Source: Aplysia californica (taxonomy: Eukaryota > Mollusca > Gastropoda > Aplysiida > Aplysiidae). Taken from it: 64,000 bases of DNA. The stretch spans positions 16,497-80,496 of the forward strand of contig NW_004798329.1 of the NCBI RefSeq assembly GCF_000002075.1. Reading direction: 5' to 3'. The notes under the pieces are model-generated. The model had not been told where the DNA came from. It did not search any database and was given only the letters and a program-made list of their open reading frames with translations. This document shows, in pieces, positions 24,997 to 37,600 of the stretch (position 1 is the stretch's first letter; every line of letters starts with the position of its first letter). A program made the translations under genes and the position numbers.

Positions 24997-27900
24997 CTAC
25001 TTACTTATCATACGTGCACGCTTACACATCGTTACGAAATGAGCACATACAAAAACATAATAAAATAATATACACAATGCAATTCGCAAAATACATAAAA
25101 GCATACATAGTTGTTTACATAACATTGAACTGAACATGAAACTACTAATATAAAAATGATGTCATTAAATGGGTCTTTAAAGGTATTTTAAATTTAGACT
25201 CAGATGTTGTATGCCTCAAGGGTTGGGGAAGAGAATTCCAAACTGATGGGGCAAGGTAGGCAAACGTTTTACCTCCTTTTATAGGAACTCTTAAAAGATA
25301 CTGATCGCCTGATCTTTGTGTTTTAGATTGAACATACAAAGAATGTGAATTGTTATGAATTGTTTGCGTTTTTTTTCCTTACAGCATTAAAGTTTTCCCC
25401 ACGCTGGTGTACAGTGTTGAAGCAGAGAAGCAAAGGAAAATAGCCAGAGTAGAACTCAAAGATTCTACAGACCCTTTCAAAAAGGTGTTGGAGAATAGGA
25501 GGGTGCAGCTGTCTCCCTCAACCACTTGCGTGGAAGAGTATGCTTTTGTTAAGGTAATTATGTTTGAGTATCTTGTTGTAGAGTCTTAGCGTGGGTGGTT
25601 GGCAGATGCTCCGGTGTAGTTTGCTCTTTCCTTCCTGTCAAACATCTATTGTCCTTAATACTCCTCCTCCTTTTTTGTCTTTGTTGCTCTCTTGTAACCC
25701 TTCTAATATTCTGCACTTGTATGACCTAATTATTTTGCAAGTGGTGTAAAACTCTTACTAAAACAATGAGTCTTAAAACGGATACCCAGAGTTCTAATGA
25801 ACTGTATGTTCATGATCAGATTGGATTGAGGTGGGTCAGCAAATGGTGCTGGCCAGTGCACACTATTTAAAATAGACCTTTATATTGATGAAACTTTCTG
25901 CAGTGTGCACTGGCTTTTACCTTTTTGAAGGTGAAAAGCTCATAGAGTAGTCTCTCAGCTCCTCTTTTGATAAACTGCAATACGTTGAATCCGCAAAGGG
26001 AAGTTACCTGTTAAAAAGTAGTGGATTTTAAAATTTGCTCAATTTTGAAATACTAAAAATTGTTTTGAGAGGGGAGCGAAGTCTGAAAATGAACAACATG
26101 GGGTCAAATTAATGATATTTTATTGATGACATTTTGGGCTAATACTCTGTTAATGAAGGGAGTCATGTATCCTTCAATGAACTTATCCAGTCTCTTTAGG
26201 TTTCTTCATGCTCTTTTTAAAAAGTTTTTTCTGTTAAATCAGCTTTGTCCAGAAGTATGATTTTCTGGTATTTGAAAATTACTTTTATAGCTGCCAAACA
26301 GTACGTAAATAAGTATTAACTAATCTACCTTTTTTTGGGATAAAAAAAATGGAAGTCCGTTTTCGTTTCTTGAAATATATGTTCTTTGTTTTTTATTAAC
26401 AGTGACCATTTTTTCCCTCAATTCTCTGTTTGTCAAATCAGAACTCCTTAGATGACAAGTTCAACCGCATAGAGTTCACATTTTCATTCAGCCTGGATCT
26501 GAGCGATGATGACATCAGTAGCTACCCGGACAGTGCTATTCAAGACGTTAATCGTTTCCCTGTGTTAGATACTGAAGGTTCTGCTGGAGATAGTGCAAAT
26601 TCTGTTGTTGCCTGGGTATGTGACATCATTTCTGTGTCATTTTTGTCTTTTCCATCCTTTATGGTGTCAGTTTTGTTTGCTCCCAAGATAATAACTTAAC
26701 ACCTTTTTACAGTGCATTATGTCTATATGATGGGATTTTGGCTTTATTTTGTGTTGTTGCTTGTGAAAATATGCACATCACATTCTCCAGATGAGCCAGG
26801 ACCATTGATTACATTAGCCAAATGTTAAAGCACTAGAGTGAAATGCTCAGTAAATTGAGCCTCGGTGAAAATGTGGCTTTCCGCAAGCAATGCCTTTCAT
26901 ATTTTATTAGCAAACTTTAAAGTGGTATTGAAGCTACACTTAGGACAAGTGTTAAGATTCTTAACCTTATACAACCTGAGGATGGATCCTTTAAGTTCAA
27001 TGAATGTATGCCTTGGCATACAATGGTGTAAATTTGCAGCTGAACGAAGGAAGCTCATGGACATCAAGTGCGTGGGTTTTGTAGGTTCAGAGGAAAAGGG
27101 CGGAGAGGGCCTAGAAACACTAATGTGTCTTTTTTCCTCCATTAACAAATTTGACTGATATTCCTATGTTCCTGAGTGCCCGTTTCTTTTATATCTTGTA
27201 AATACTTCATTTTTCTTTACTGTGTTTCATATGGCGTACTTCCCTTGGCTTCTCTCTAGTATGTACATGAAACCAATATTTATGATGATTGACATTTGGC
27301 ATTTCGACTTGGACCCTACAATGAATAAAAATATGCTCCCACTTGCCTGATGGATGTGTGTATTCTCAGGTATGGTTGAGTATGCTCTGTTCCTCTTCCC
27401 ATTATTTTGAATTCTGATGCCCCAGAAAATTTTCTTTCCATATATTTGTGTTTTCTCATTGATTGTTTTTGGTATGTATGAGCAGTAGATTTTATTTCTA
27501 TATCCATTGACTAAACTATGGACACTATTAAATTTTCTACCTCCGTAGGCTGACTTTGTCAAGGATTGTGGTGACGACAACATATGTAATAGTAACCTGC
27601 AGTTTGATGCACTTCTTGATGGATTGTCCCAGTAAGTTCTGAGAATGGGTGTGGTTTGTGGACTCTTGATGTGATGTGATCCTTCAGCTCCCTTTGAGCA
27701 GAATACCTTTTGTCTCAAAGTAAGATCAATGAGCGACACTTGAATGCTTGGCTTTATAAAACAGAAACCTCCAGTTTGTGTTGTAGATAATGACTGTTGA
27801 TAATACACAGGTGAATGGAAATTGGACTCAGCACAACAGCACGGTTAACTGGTCATTCCTGCAGCTATTTAAGTGAACTTGGGGGTTGAGGTTTAATGTT

Positions 27901-30900
27901 GAATAGTTCGTCTGTGACATGCTAGTGTCCTGTTGAGTGGGTGATTGTTTAGCCTGGGTTTGTGATGTTTATCACTTTTGTTTCATTTTCAACAAAGACC
28001 TGTTGACTAATTTTTTATCTCTATTAAATGACTGCTGTAACTGATAATTCGATTTAGACTGAAAAACATGTCAACTTTAGCTTGTTAGTTTTTTCCCTCA
28101 TTAAATTCCTCTCCGACTTTTGTTTACCTCAACAGGGATGAAAATGGAAATTACGAGCTGATCATCAAAAGAGAAAATACTCTGCAAGTGATCATGAGCG
28201 TTGCAAATTTGGGTGAAGCGGCTTATGAGACGAGGATTTACGTGAAAAAGCCCAAAGGTGTTTCATACATTGGCACAGAGTCACAGGTCAGTGTGTTTGA
28301 TGTGCTTCCCTTTTGTGGGGACCTTCACACGGTTTTTAGGTTTTTAATGATGGGGATCTTTGTATATGGTGAAGTCTAGTTTTTGAGTCATCTACTTCAA
28401 TAGCTCATGGCTACTCAGTCTGAGTTTGATTTGAGTTTAGGATACCTACTCATAAAGTGACCGTGTTGCTGGACACTGTTTATGTGTATACTGACAGTAT
28501 TAGTCCCAAAGCATAAGTTTGCTGCCCTCCCTCCCTCAACCCCCACCCTGTCATGTGATTCAAGGCTTGATATGATATGTTCCTTTGTTGCAGTTGAGTT
28601 TTCCTTAAAGATTTATTGAATTTTACATAAAATTTTACTCATTTCTCCTACCATAATGTTGCTTTGACTTACGATGAATAAAGAATATGACTTGTTGTTT
28701 GATAATATGTGTCAAGACACGGTGGGATCGTCAATTTCTGGGCTTATGGAGCTATAGCTATAATCCTAAAGCTTGTTTATTTGTCTTTCTTTCAAAGAAA
28801 AAAATACCCATCTATCTTGAATAGACATCGAGATATTTGCGTTTGAAGGAGGTGGGGGTGACCTGTTTTCTGAGGTAAAATTTGCGAGAAAATAGCCACC
28901 AAAATTTGGTAACTTTCATAGCTTGTGAGTCTTCGAAAATTGAAAATGTACATATTTTGTGCCATTAAACATTTTTCAGTATGTAAGTGTATTTTTATAT
29001 GGACATAAAATTATGTGTTGAGCCAAAAAACAAAAATTTGACAAAAATTGCCAAAATGGAGAAAAAATGCCTGTTTTTTAGATTTAATTATTTTAATGAG
29101 TGCCTGATTTCACCACGCTGCCTCACATATGTGAATGTGTTACTGTTAGTTTATCTAGTAATGATAAATGTCATCCATGTACCTACTGACCAAAAAAAAC
29201 CTTTACCCATGGGAAAGCCTATAACTTGGCACCAAAGTTCACAATTCACACAAAAATTTACAGGATGCAAGCTGACCCATTCGGAAAGAGAAATACGTAA
29301 CAAAAACCACAGTACCTTGGAAGCAGCCAAACTTCGAATTTTAATTTATAAATTTGTCACAATAAATCGGGATGGACACCAAGTACGTCTGTGAAATCTT
29401 GCGTTTCTATCTCTATTTTAATTATTTTTATGGGTGTCTACGTGGGTAAAGGTTTTTTTGGGGTCATCTGGTATATAAACACTGTGTACTTCGGTTTATC
29501 TCTTGATCCATGGTCGGATCAAAATTTTCAAGATTTTAACTCCCATCAATGCAAAGGTTTGAAAGTCTGGTTTTCTCCTCAGGACTCCGTCTCATGCCAA
29601 GGGTTGAAGGAGGATGAAACCCTCATCAAATGTGAGCGGATCGGGAACCCGCTGCGCACTGACAAGTCTGTGTATTTCATTCTCAAGCTCAACGTCCCCC
29701 GTGAGCTTGTGGAGAGCACGGAGATCTATAACCTGACAGCCTGGGTCAACACGTGAGTTGGAGATGAGACATGAAGAAAGTATAGTCGAAATTGCCCAAG
29801 ACAGCCACTGTTGTTGAGGAGACTAGTGGTTGTCTTAGACTTGTGGATGTCTTGGGTGGTGTCACCGGAATTAAAAACAAAAAAAAACAAAATAAAAAAA
29901 ACCCAACCCAAGTGGGGTAATGGTAAGCGGATGCTTGCACAGGTGATTGTCTTGGCCAGGTGACTGTTAGAGCAGGTTCAACTGTACTTTGTAAGAGGGG
30001 AATTGCTTTTCAAAGCAGCTGTACAATACATTTTTGTTAGGAATTCAAAATTGTATGCTGTATATAATTGTGCTGCTTGCTCTGTTCATGACTCCAAAAC
30101 TTTCATATTACATCTTCTTTTTCTTATTTTAGCACTACAATAATGGGCGATAAATTCCATTATAATTGAAGTATTGGGGGATGGATACACTACGGGCTGT
30201 TACTGATTTCAGAATGGTTTTTGGATTTGTAAAGAAAAAAACCCAAAAGTGCTGAAAAGATAAATTTGTGACAAATGGCTTTATGAAAATTATTATTTTT
30301 TTTGGGGTAGTGAAAAAATACTTTGTACTCTGTACTTTATATTATGATGTTTTTTTCTTGCTAAGTCACACAAAATGTTTGTTTTTGACAGGTCTAGCCT
30401 TGAGGAGAGCGTTGTCAATGATAAGCATGTACTGAACTTCAAGGTCATCAACAAAGCTGAGATTTTCATGGATACGTAAGTCTGTCTCATTTCTCGTTAT
30501 ATTTATGATATGATAAGTTGTTGACCTTGACAGCACAGAGCCATTTTTTTAACCCTCACTTCCCTCTGGCCCAAGTCACTCTGGAGTTCTTGACTCTTCA
30601 GGCTCAGAAAATACTGACTCTGTGATTTTTTGCAGGCGTGAACAAAATGTATGGTCTGCTTTTGTTTGAAGTTTTAGAAGAAAACGTGTAAAATATTTTC
30701 CAGAGACAATTGGATAGGTTATGGTAATAATGCATAACTGAGTTTGAGGTGAGCAGTGCCCTGATAGGGAAATTTACACAAGTGGGCCAGGGGCAACGAG
30801 AACTCGTGAGGGAAATACAAGTGGCTAGAGCTGTAAAGGTTAACATTTCTTCTTCTGTATCTTGACTTGTACAAGGGTTTTTATTATGTAAGTCTCCTTT

Positions 30901-33900
30901 TTTATAGCAGCGTTTAGCTGGAAATAATTGTAAAAAAATCTCTCGATAAAACATGATGTCAGACTTTTTAGTCTTTCTGTATTGCCTCTTTTTTTTACAA
31001 CCCGTAAAACAATGTCATAGCTGAAAAGGCTAAACTGTCATTTATCTCACATTTTTAACTATCTGGAAGAAAGTGTTTTGAGGCATTTCCGTCTTATTGT
31101 CATTCTGTGTGGTGTATTTGTTTCATATTCTTTTGAGATCGTATCATTATGGAGGCTCTGGCTTACAAGCATGATAGATACATTCTGTGAAGAAGCCATT
31201 CACACGCTATTTGTTTATTATAGTGGTTATGTAAAGTTACCTGGCCTCCCTTGACATCACAGTGATGATGGTGAAAGAATGAAAAGGAGGTGAGGTAGCA
31301 GGATTTGATCCACGGCGTACAGACAGCGCTCTTTTAGTTGGATCGGCGATGGAGTGACCGGGTCACGGCGGGCCGGTCACCCAGAGGTCACTAACCCGCC
31401 CTCCCGCTACCCGCTACCTGCGTCGGTAGTCGGTGAAATGAATTTTTCAACACATGTTTTATCGTCTTACACAAACAAAAAATATCATACGTGAACACAA
31501 GTTTGTTCTTTAGAGAAAGCAACTAAACCTCTTTATTGGTACGAAATAGCAATACCATGGCTGCTCACGTTTTTGAGTTAGATGCTCTTAAAATGTATGT
31601 CTATTTATAGTTAGTCAAAACAACAAACACATATTGAATGGCTAATAACTTATAAGCCTAACGATAAATATTTACAAAACTGCCACGTAAGACAGGAAAA
31701 TGTGTTTAGAAATTGACTCACTCAAAATTTTGTTTCCAGCACGAACATGGAACTTGTCATGAGCATAATAGCCAAAACGCTTCCCTGCATTCATGACTTT
31801 TTGTATCCAATGGATTGTGTATCCTCCTGAATAATGATATACTGGCGTATCTTCAATATACAGCACCGATTTCTTTTCACAAAATGAACACGTACAGAAT
31901 AAAACAATAAATTTATATAATTTTTCTTTCTAAACATATCCAGCAGCACGCAATGAGGGGGCTATTTGCAGGAGATGCGACACAAAAAATAAAACGCATT
32001 ATGTCTATCTGGTTTGAGATCCTTCGTGCTCTGGCTTCCAGTTTTGAGATCTCTTGGTGGCTGCTTTCTGTGTCCTGTTCTCCTAAAAGCCCGAGAGCAA
32101 ACATGTGTTGTTGTATGTGTGGAATACAGTGTTGCTATGATATGTGTGGCTTTGGGATAATTTTGTGGGGAAATAGCGTCTGAATGCGGACATGTAATTG
32201 TCGATTGCTACGGAGATTTCTGGAAGTGAAAATTGTTTGACGGTTTCAGATGTGATATTGCAGTGTGAACATGGCTAAATCTTTCATTGAGAAGATTGAA
32301 TATTGCTTCCAGTCCACTTGCCTCCTCAATTTTTGCAGTTTCGGGGGAGTATTTTCTTGTTTCTGTATAAATTGTGTTTGTTAGTTCCTTACATACATGG
32401 GGATGGGGGGAGGTATGCTTGGGGTGTTTTACGATGTTAGCTTGAAATGGATCTTTGTATGCAGCCACCTAAGCGGTACCGACAAAATGGAGAAGGAATT
32501 CACATTTATGCTATTGTCAAACGCACACCACATGTTCCTACTGGTGTCAACTGCTTTTTTGCGGCATGAATTGACGTGACGTAACACCATATCTCTGTTT
32601 GATAGTTGAAATCGTGGTAAAACACTTGACACAAATGTTAGTGGAGTACGACTGTTCATTTTCGTCCCTCACATCAATCCCATAAACCAAGAGAATATCT
32701 CCTGCCATTGTCTTACATAATCGGGGCTTTCTGTACTTTTTTTGTTTGACAGTTAAATTTAAACGCCAACACACACGACAAAGTTCATTCAGAGACTCTA
32801 TGCCTCTCATATGTGTGACTGACCCATTGCATTTTAACGATTTTTACTTAGGAACACAATTCACTAACTGATTTCCAGTCACCGCAAAGTGCTGGAGAAA
32901 CAAAATTCACATCATTAGAAAATATGATTTGATGGCTATCACACCGCGCAAACAGAAATAAAGACCATCGTTCCATTCTCGAATGATTTGTAATTAAATT
33001 TGAAGAGATAACATTATTAACGGCGCTTCTGATCACATAACACTCACAATTTAAAACTGTTATTATTCCCAAACGAATCAATGAAAACTGTTGAAACTTT
33101 CACAAGATATCAAGAAGACGTAGACGAAGCGAAATTGGTGAAGAAATAGGTTCTGTGGGTAGAGTGAGCATCATTTTACGGCTCATGAAATTAGGGGAAG
33201 AAACGCGTTCTGATAAGGACAAGATAGGACAGCACTGTGCACGAGTTGACCCCGGTCAATCCCCGACTTGACGCGTGAAATTGCAGGTCACCTGCCGCTA
33301 ATTTATGGCCTACCACGGGGGGCCCGGACTAACTAAAAGATCGCTGAGGCGGAATTTCAGACGCCGTGGATCATGCCTCGTCTTTTAATAGAGCTATTTT
33401 TGTCTTACCTTATGATTCTCCTTCATGTTTACAGTAATGTCAACCCTGATTATGCCATCATGAGCCAAGGACAGCCACGTGGAGCCAGTTCTATGAAAGA
33501 CGAATTAAGCATTGGGCATGCTGTGAGGCATAATTTTATTGTAAGTATTTGAAATACTAGTACGTGTACTAGATACTTGTAAATTCATCATCACTGACTT
33601 TCTCACCCTGGGTCAGGGTATAGGCCACGAACAAACCCTTTTCAACTTTCCCTATCCTGGGTTAGCCTTTTGATACCATCCCATGTCTTCCCACTCTTCT
33701 GTACATCATTTTCTGTGACTTTTCTTCAGGTTACACATGGCCATCCCCTTGATCTTTTACCCTGTGGATTCCAATCCAACACTTTTTTTTGTTACGCAGC
33801 TGCCTGGCTTCCTTAGAGAGTATGTCCAAATCCATGGCCACCACCCTTTTCCCCCTTAATCTTCAACTGGGTTTGGTCTCGTTTTCCTTAACACTTCCTT

Positions 33901-34594
33901 GTTGGTGAACTTGTCTGTCCATCTGATCTTAAGTAACTTTCTTAGGCACTTGTTCAAGAAAACCTGGATCCTCTTTATGCAAGTCTGAAATGCATTCATT
34001 GTTTCCTGTCTATACAAGAAAAAGAGACACAGAGAAAGAGAGAGAGAAAGAGACATCTAGATTAAGGGGATGTATGGCTGTGTGTGGAGAAAGAGAGAAC
34101 GTGTGTGTGCGTGGGTGCATTTTTTAATGAACATATAAACATTTCTTAATTTGTTGGGCCGCTGTCCAGATCATTTGATCTTTGCACTTTGGTCATCATT
34201 GCCTGATGGCTTTGGTCACTTAACTCTACCAATGTCTCTTTATCTAAAAGTTAATCTGTAACTTTAATAAGTAGGGGAGTATTTTACTCAAGCCAAGGTT
34301 TCGCTTGGTCAACAAAATTTCAATGACCAGAGAACAAGTGGAAGCTCTGTCCTTCGTGCTCTGTGATTTGCTGGTGTCTAGTGGTTTTATCAGGTCTGTT
34401 ATCAAAGACAAGCAGGCTTTGACCTGTCCAAGGATCTATGATGTAAGACTGTACTGGCCCCTGTTTACTCCCCTGGACTGTTCAAGGGTCTTCTTATCAA
34501 GGGCTCAATATAGGTCACTCACTGGCTGGCTAGGTGCCTTCATGTAGTATAAATAAGGAGGGGCAGCTTAGTCTGGCTACAGTTCTGTAGAGTG

Positions 34595-34656
<62 letters not shown>

Positions 34657-37600
34657 TGTGTGTGTATATGTATGTGTGTGTGTGTATGTATGTGTGTGTG
34701 CTTGTGTGTGTGTGTGTGTGTGTGTGCGTGTGTGTGTGTGTGCATTTCAATTTTGAAATGTGGAAGTGTGTTGACTATCAGCATTCTATAGTATGGGACC
34801 ATTGTCACTTAGAATTGAAAAATTGAGAGGTGAGTTGTTTTTCTGATAGTTTAAGTCAAGTTTTCATAATGGATCATCTTGCTCAGTGAATTTTTGAAAA
34901 TTTTGTATAATATGTATAGTTTATTTCTGTTTTCTTTTAAATAGGAAGACAGCATAGATAATTAATTTGTTAACTTTAGAAGTTAAAAAGTTGTGGAAAA
35001 TATACTATGTTGAGTATCTCCATTTTCCTGCTATAGTGTACTATGTCCCACAGCCTGGCTGAGCCCCGACAAACGGGATTAAAGCAGATGGCCTCTTATT
35101 TAAGCAGATGTGCTGATTTTCTGGACATACGGAAATCCAGGTCTCTGAAATTGTCCAGAATTTACCAGTCTTCTTGATAAGAAAGTATAAGACAATGTGA
35201 TAAGTAAATTTTGAGTCCCCTAGCATGTGTTTCTATGGGATCCGGAGAGCTCCGGATTTTTTTTTCTTAGCCTGATGGTACCTCTGTTTTAAGTAATTTA
35301 AACTGTGCAGATGGAGCCATATGGTCGCTTTTAAGCACAAGGGGGCTATCCCGAAAATACTGTTTTGAGAAAATTTAAGGTAAAGTTTTTGCCCCCTGTT
35401 CAGTTTCTTTAAAAAACAAGGAGAGTTTTCTCTATAACCAAACAAAAATACACACCAATGAATCCAAACTTCTCGTATAGGTAGGGCAAAAGCCCGCTTT
35501 TGGTGTAGGTCAAGATTTCTGGAAACCCTCGAAATCCGGGTTAGCCCGCTTGTCCTTAAAAGCGACCATACAATGTTTTCAATATTTGGTTGTCATGTTT
35601 TTATCAGGTGAGAAACTCTGGCCCTGGTGTGATCTCAAAGTCTTTTATCACCATCTACTGGCCTTATGAAGTCGGCGATGCTGCAGCTGGGTCTGGAAAG
35701 TACCTCCTGTATATGATGAGAAAACCAAAGGTGTGTTGTGTTGAAATTAGATATTCATGTTGATGAACTAGATTCTTATGTTTCAGAGTGTTGAACGCTT
35801 TAAAAAAAATGTTTTTAAGAGGCACTGATCTTCAGATAATTATAGTTATATTTAAGACATTGCACATCTTTCTCGAAGCCAATGTCCCAACCTCTGGACT
35901 TTTTTACTTTTCACTTTTCCTGTGTTTGCAGTCTACTAGCTGAACCAAATTAAAAGGTTGCTGTTATTTCTGAAATTTTCCTTATCAATACTCATGTTAG
36001 ACATTGTTTTCAGACATTTCTTCTCTTGTTAAGGCACTTTTTTAGAACTAGTCACTGCAGTTTACAGCCAAGTGATATTCTGTGTTCTGGAGAAGAAGTT
36101 TTGTCAGATATTGTACTTTTGAAGGCTTAAGTGCCAATAATTGAGAGGAAGAATAGTGAGCACATAGAAATATTCCATCATATTTCTGTCTTTGTAGTCT
36201 GTGCAACGCAGAAACTTGACCATTTATTCTTTTCTCTTCCCCCAGATTGTTGGCCCTGTCGTGAAGTGTAATGATGAGGACATTCAGAAGTATATCAATC
36301 CTCTCAACATCAAGGTTTGTTACTTCTGTCACATGAGCTTCTTTTTGTTAAAAAAGTTTTCATCTGTAAGTGCCTGGTCTGAAACAAATATTAGCAATCA
36401 TGGTTGGCTACTCATTCTTGGATACTCTAAAAAAAATCTATGTTGTCCTGGTATTTTCTTACCAATCTTTAGATAAATTGTTCTTGGTCTTTCTCTGCCT
36501 CTTTTGCTTTTTATTTTTCCAGTGAGAGCATTTTAAGCCTTTATGTCCATTCAAGTTTCCTTGGAACTGCATTTGTCTCTCTCATTCTTGCTTCTTTTAG
36601 CTCTGGCTCATTGGTTTTTCATTTTTAAAAACTTTTTTATTCTCGGTACTAAAAGAAGATTGTCATGTGGATGTGCTTCTCTGTAACTCTCATAAACAAT
36701 CTATATCTAACAGGAAGTTAGGGATACCCAGCTAGCAGAGCCTGTCGTGGAAGCCTCTAGTGATGATGACATTGCCGTGGAGGAGGTGGAAGTGAAGCCG
36801 CTGCCGGATTCAGACGAGGCAGGTACAAGGAGGAAAAGAAGTGCAGGCAGAAGGGTGCGGAGAGCAGCGGGGAATGTGGTGGTCATGGTGAGTGGACTTT
36901 GTACATGTGTATCCAAAAGTGTTGTCTGTGCCTTATAACTTAAACTGATTTGGATTTCTCTTCTTCTTTTTTCTTTCAGCCGTTTGGCGGTAACTTTAAT
37001 TTTTCCCGTCTTTTTTCCTTTCATTTTAGGCACGTTCTTCTAGTCAATGTATTTGTTTGTGTATTGTCTTTTTCATTCGCCCTTTCTTTTACTAAATATG
37101 CTCAGGATGTAAGCTGGTGGTTTGAGGGCGTCACTCCTAAGTTCTACCTGTTTATTATTGCTCTATGTTGTCTGTCTTTCCATTCTGCCCTTTTCCCACC
37201 ACTTGACTGATATTAAGATTGTATGATTGTATTTACTTAAACTACCACCGATTCGGAAGTTGAATATGAATTCTTATATTAAGTTTAAAAAGACTCCATT
37301 CTACTTTTAGTGTTGTTTAGAAATGAATGAGATAAATTCCTCTTAAAGAATTGTGTACAGGGTGACCATTTACTGATTGCTTTGTTTGTCCTTCCTTCTT
37401 CAGAGTTGCAGAGATGGGACTGCCAGATGCTTTGAGTACAAATGCATGCTGGGTAGACTCGAAGCCAACGTCAATTATGTCAAGATCACAATGGAATCCC
37501 GTCTGTGGGAGAGCACATTGCTGGCGGTGAGTTTCAGCTTGCAAAATGAGGTAGAGGTGTAACAATGCAGTCATTGCTCAGAGGGGAAAATCATCATCTG

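Noticed and set aside
24799-25133. Open frames reading poly Cys-Val or His-Thr
   Set aside because: Pure (CA)n/(CGCA)n microsatellite translation.
27227-27808. 193-codon minus-strand open frame
   Set aside because: Antisense to a certain integrin exon (CGDDN exon), with low-complexity composition and no recognisable domain.
31258-33239. CACAGTG / CACTGTG words (RAG heptamer-like) at 31258-31264 and 33233-33239 near the RAG1-like element
   Set aside because: They are not placed symmetrically relative to the inverted ends, and no nonamer was seen; probably chance.
36950-37210. 86-codon frame between the furin exon and the next integrin exon, with acceptor-like ttctttcag
   Set aside because: The flanking exons join in phase and match family sequence without it; the frame is low-complexity Phe/Ser-rich.
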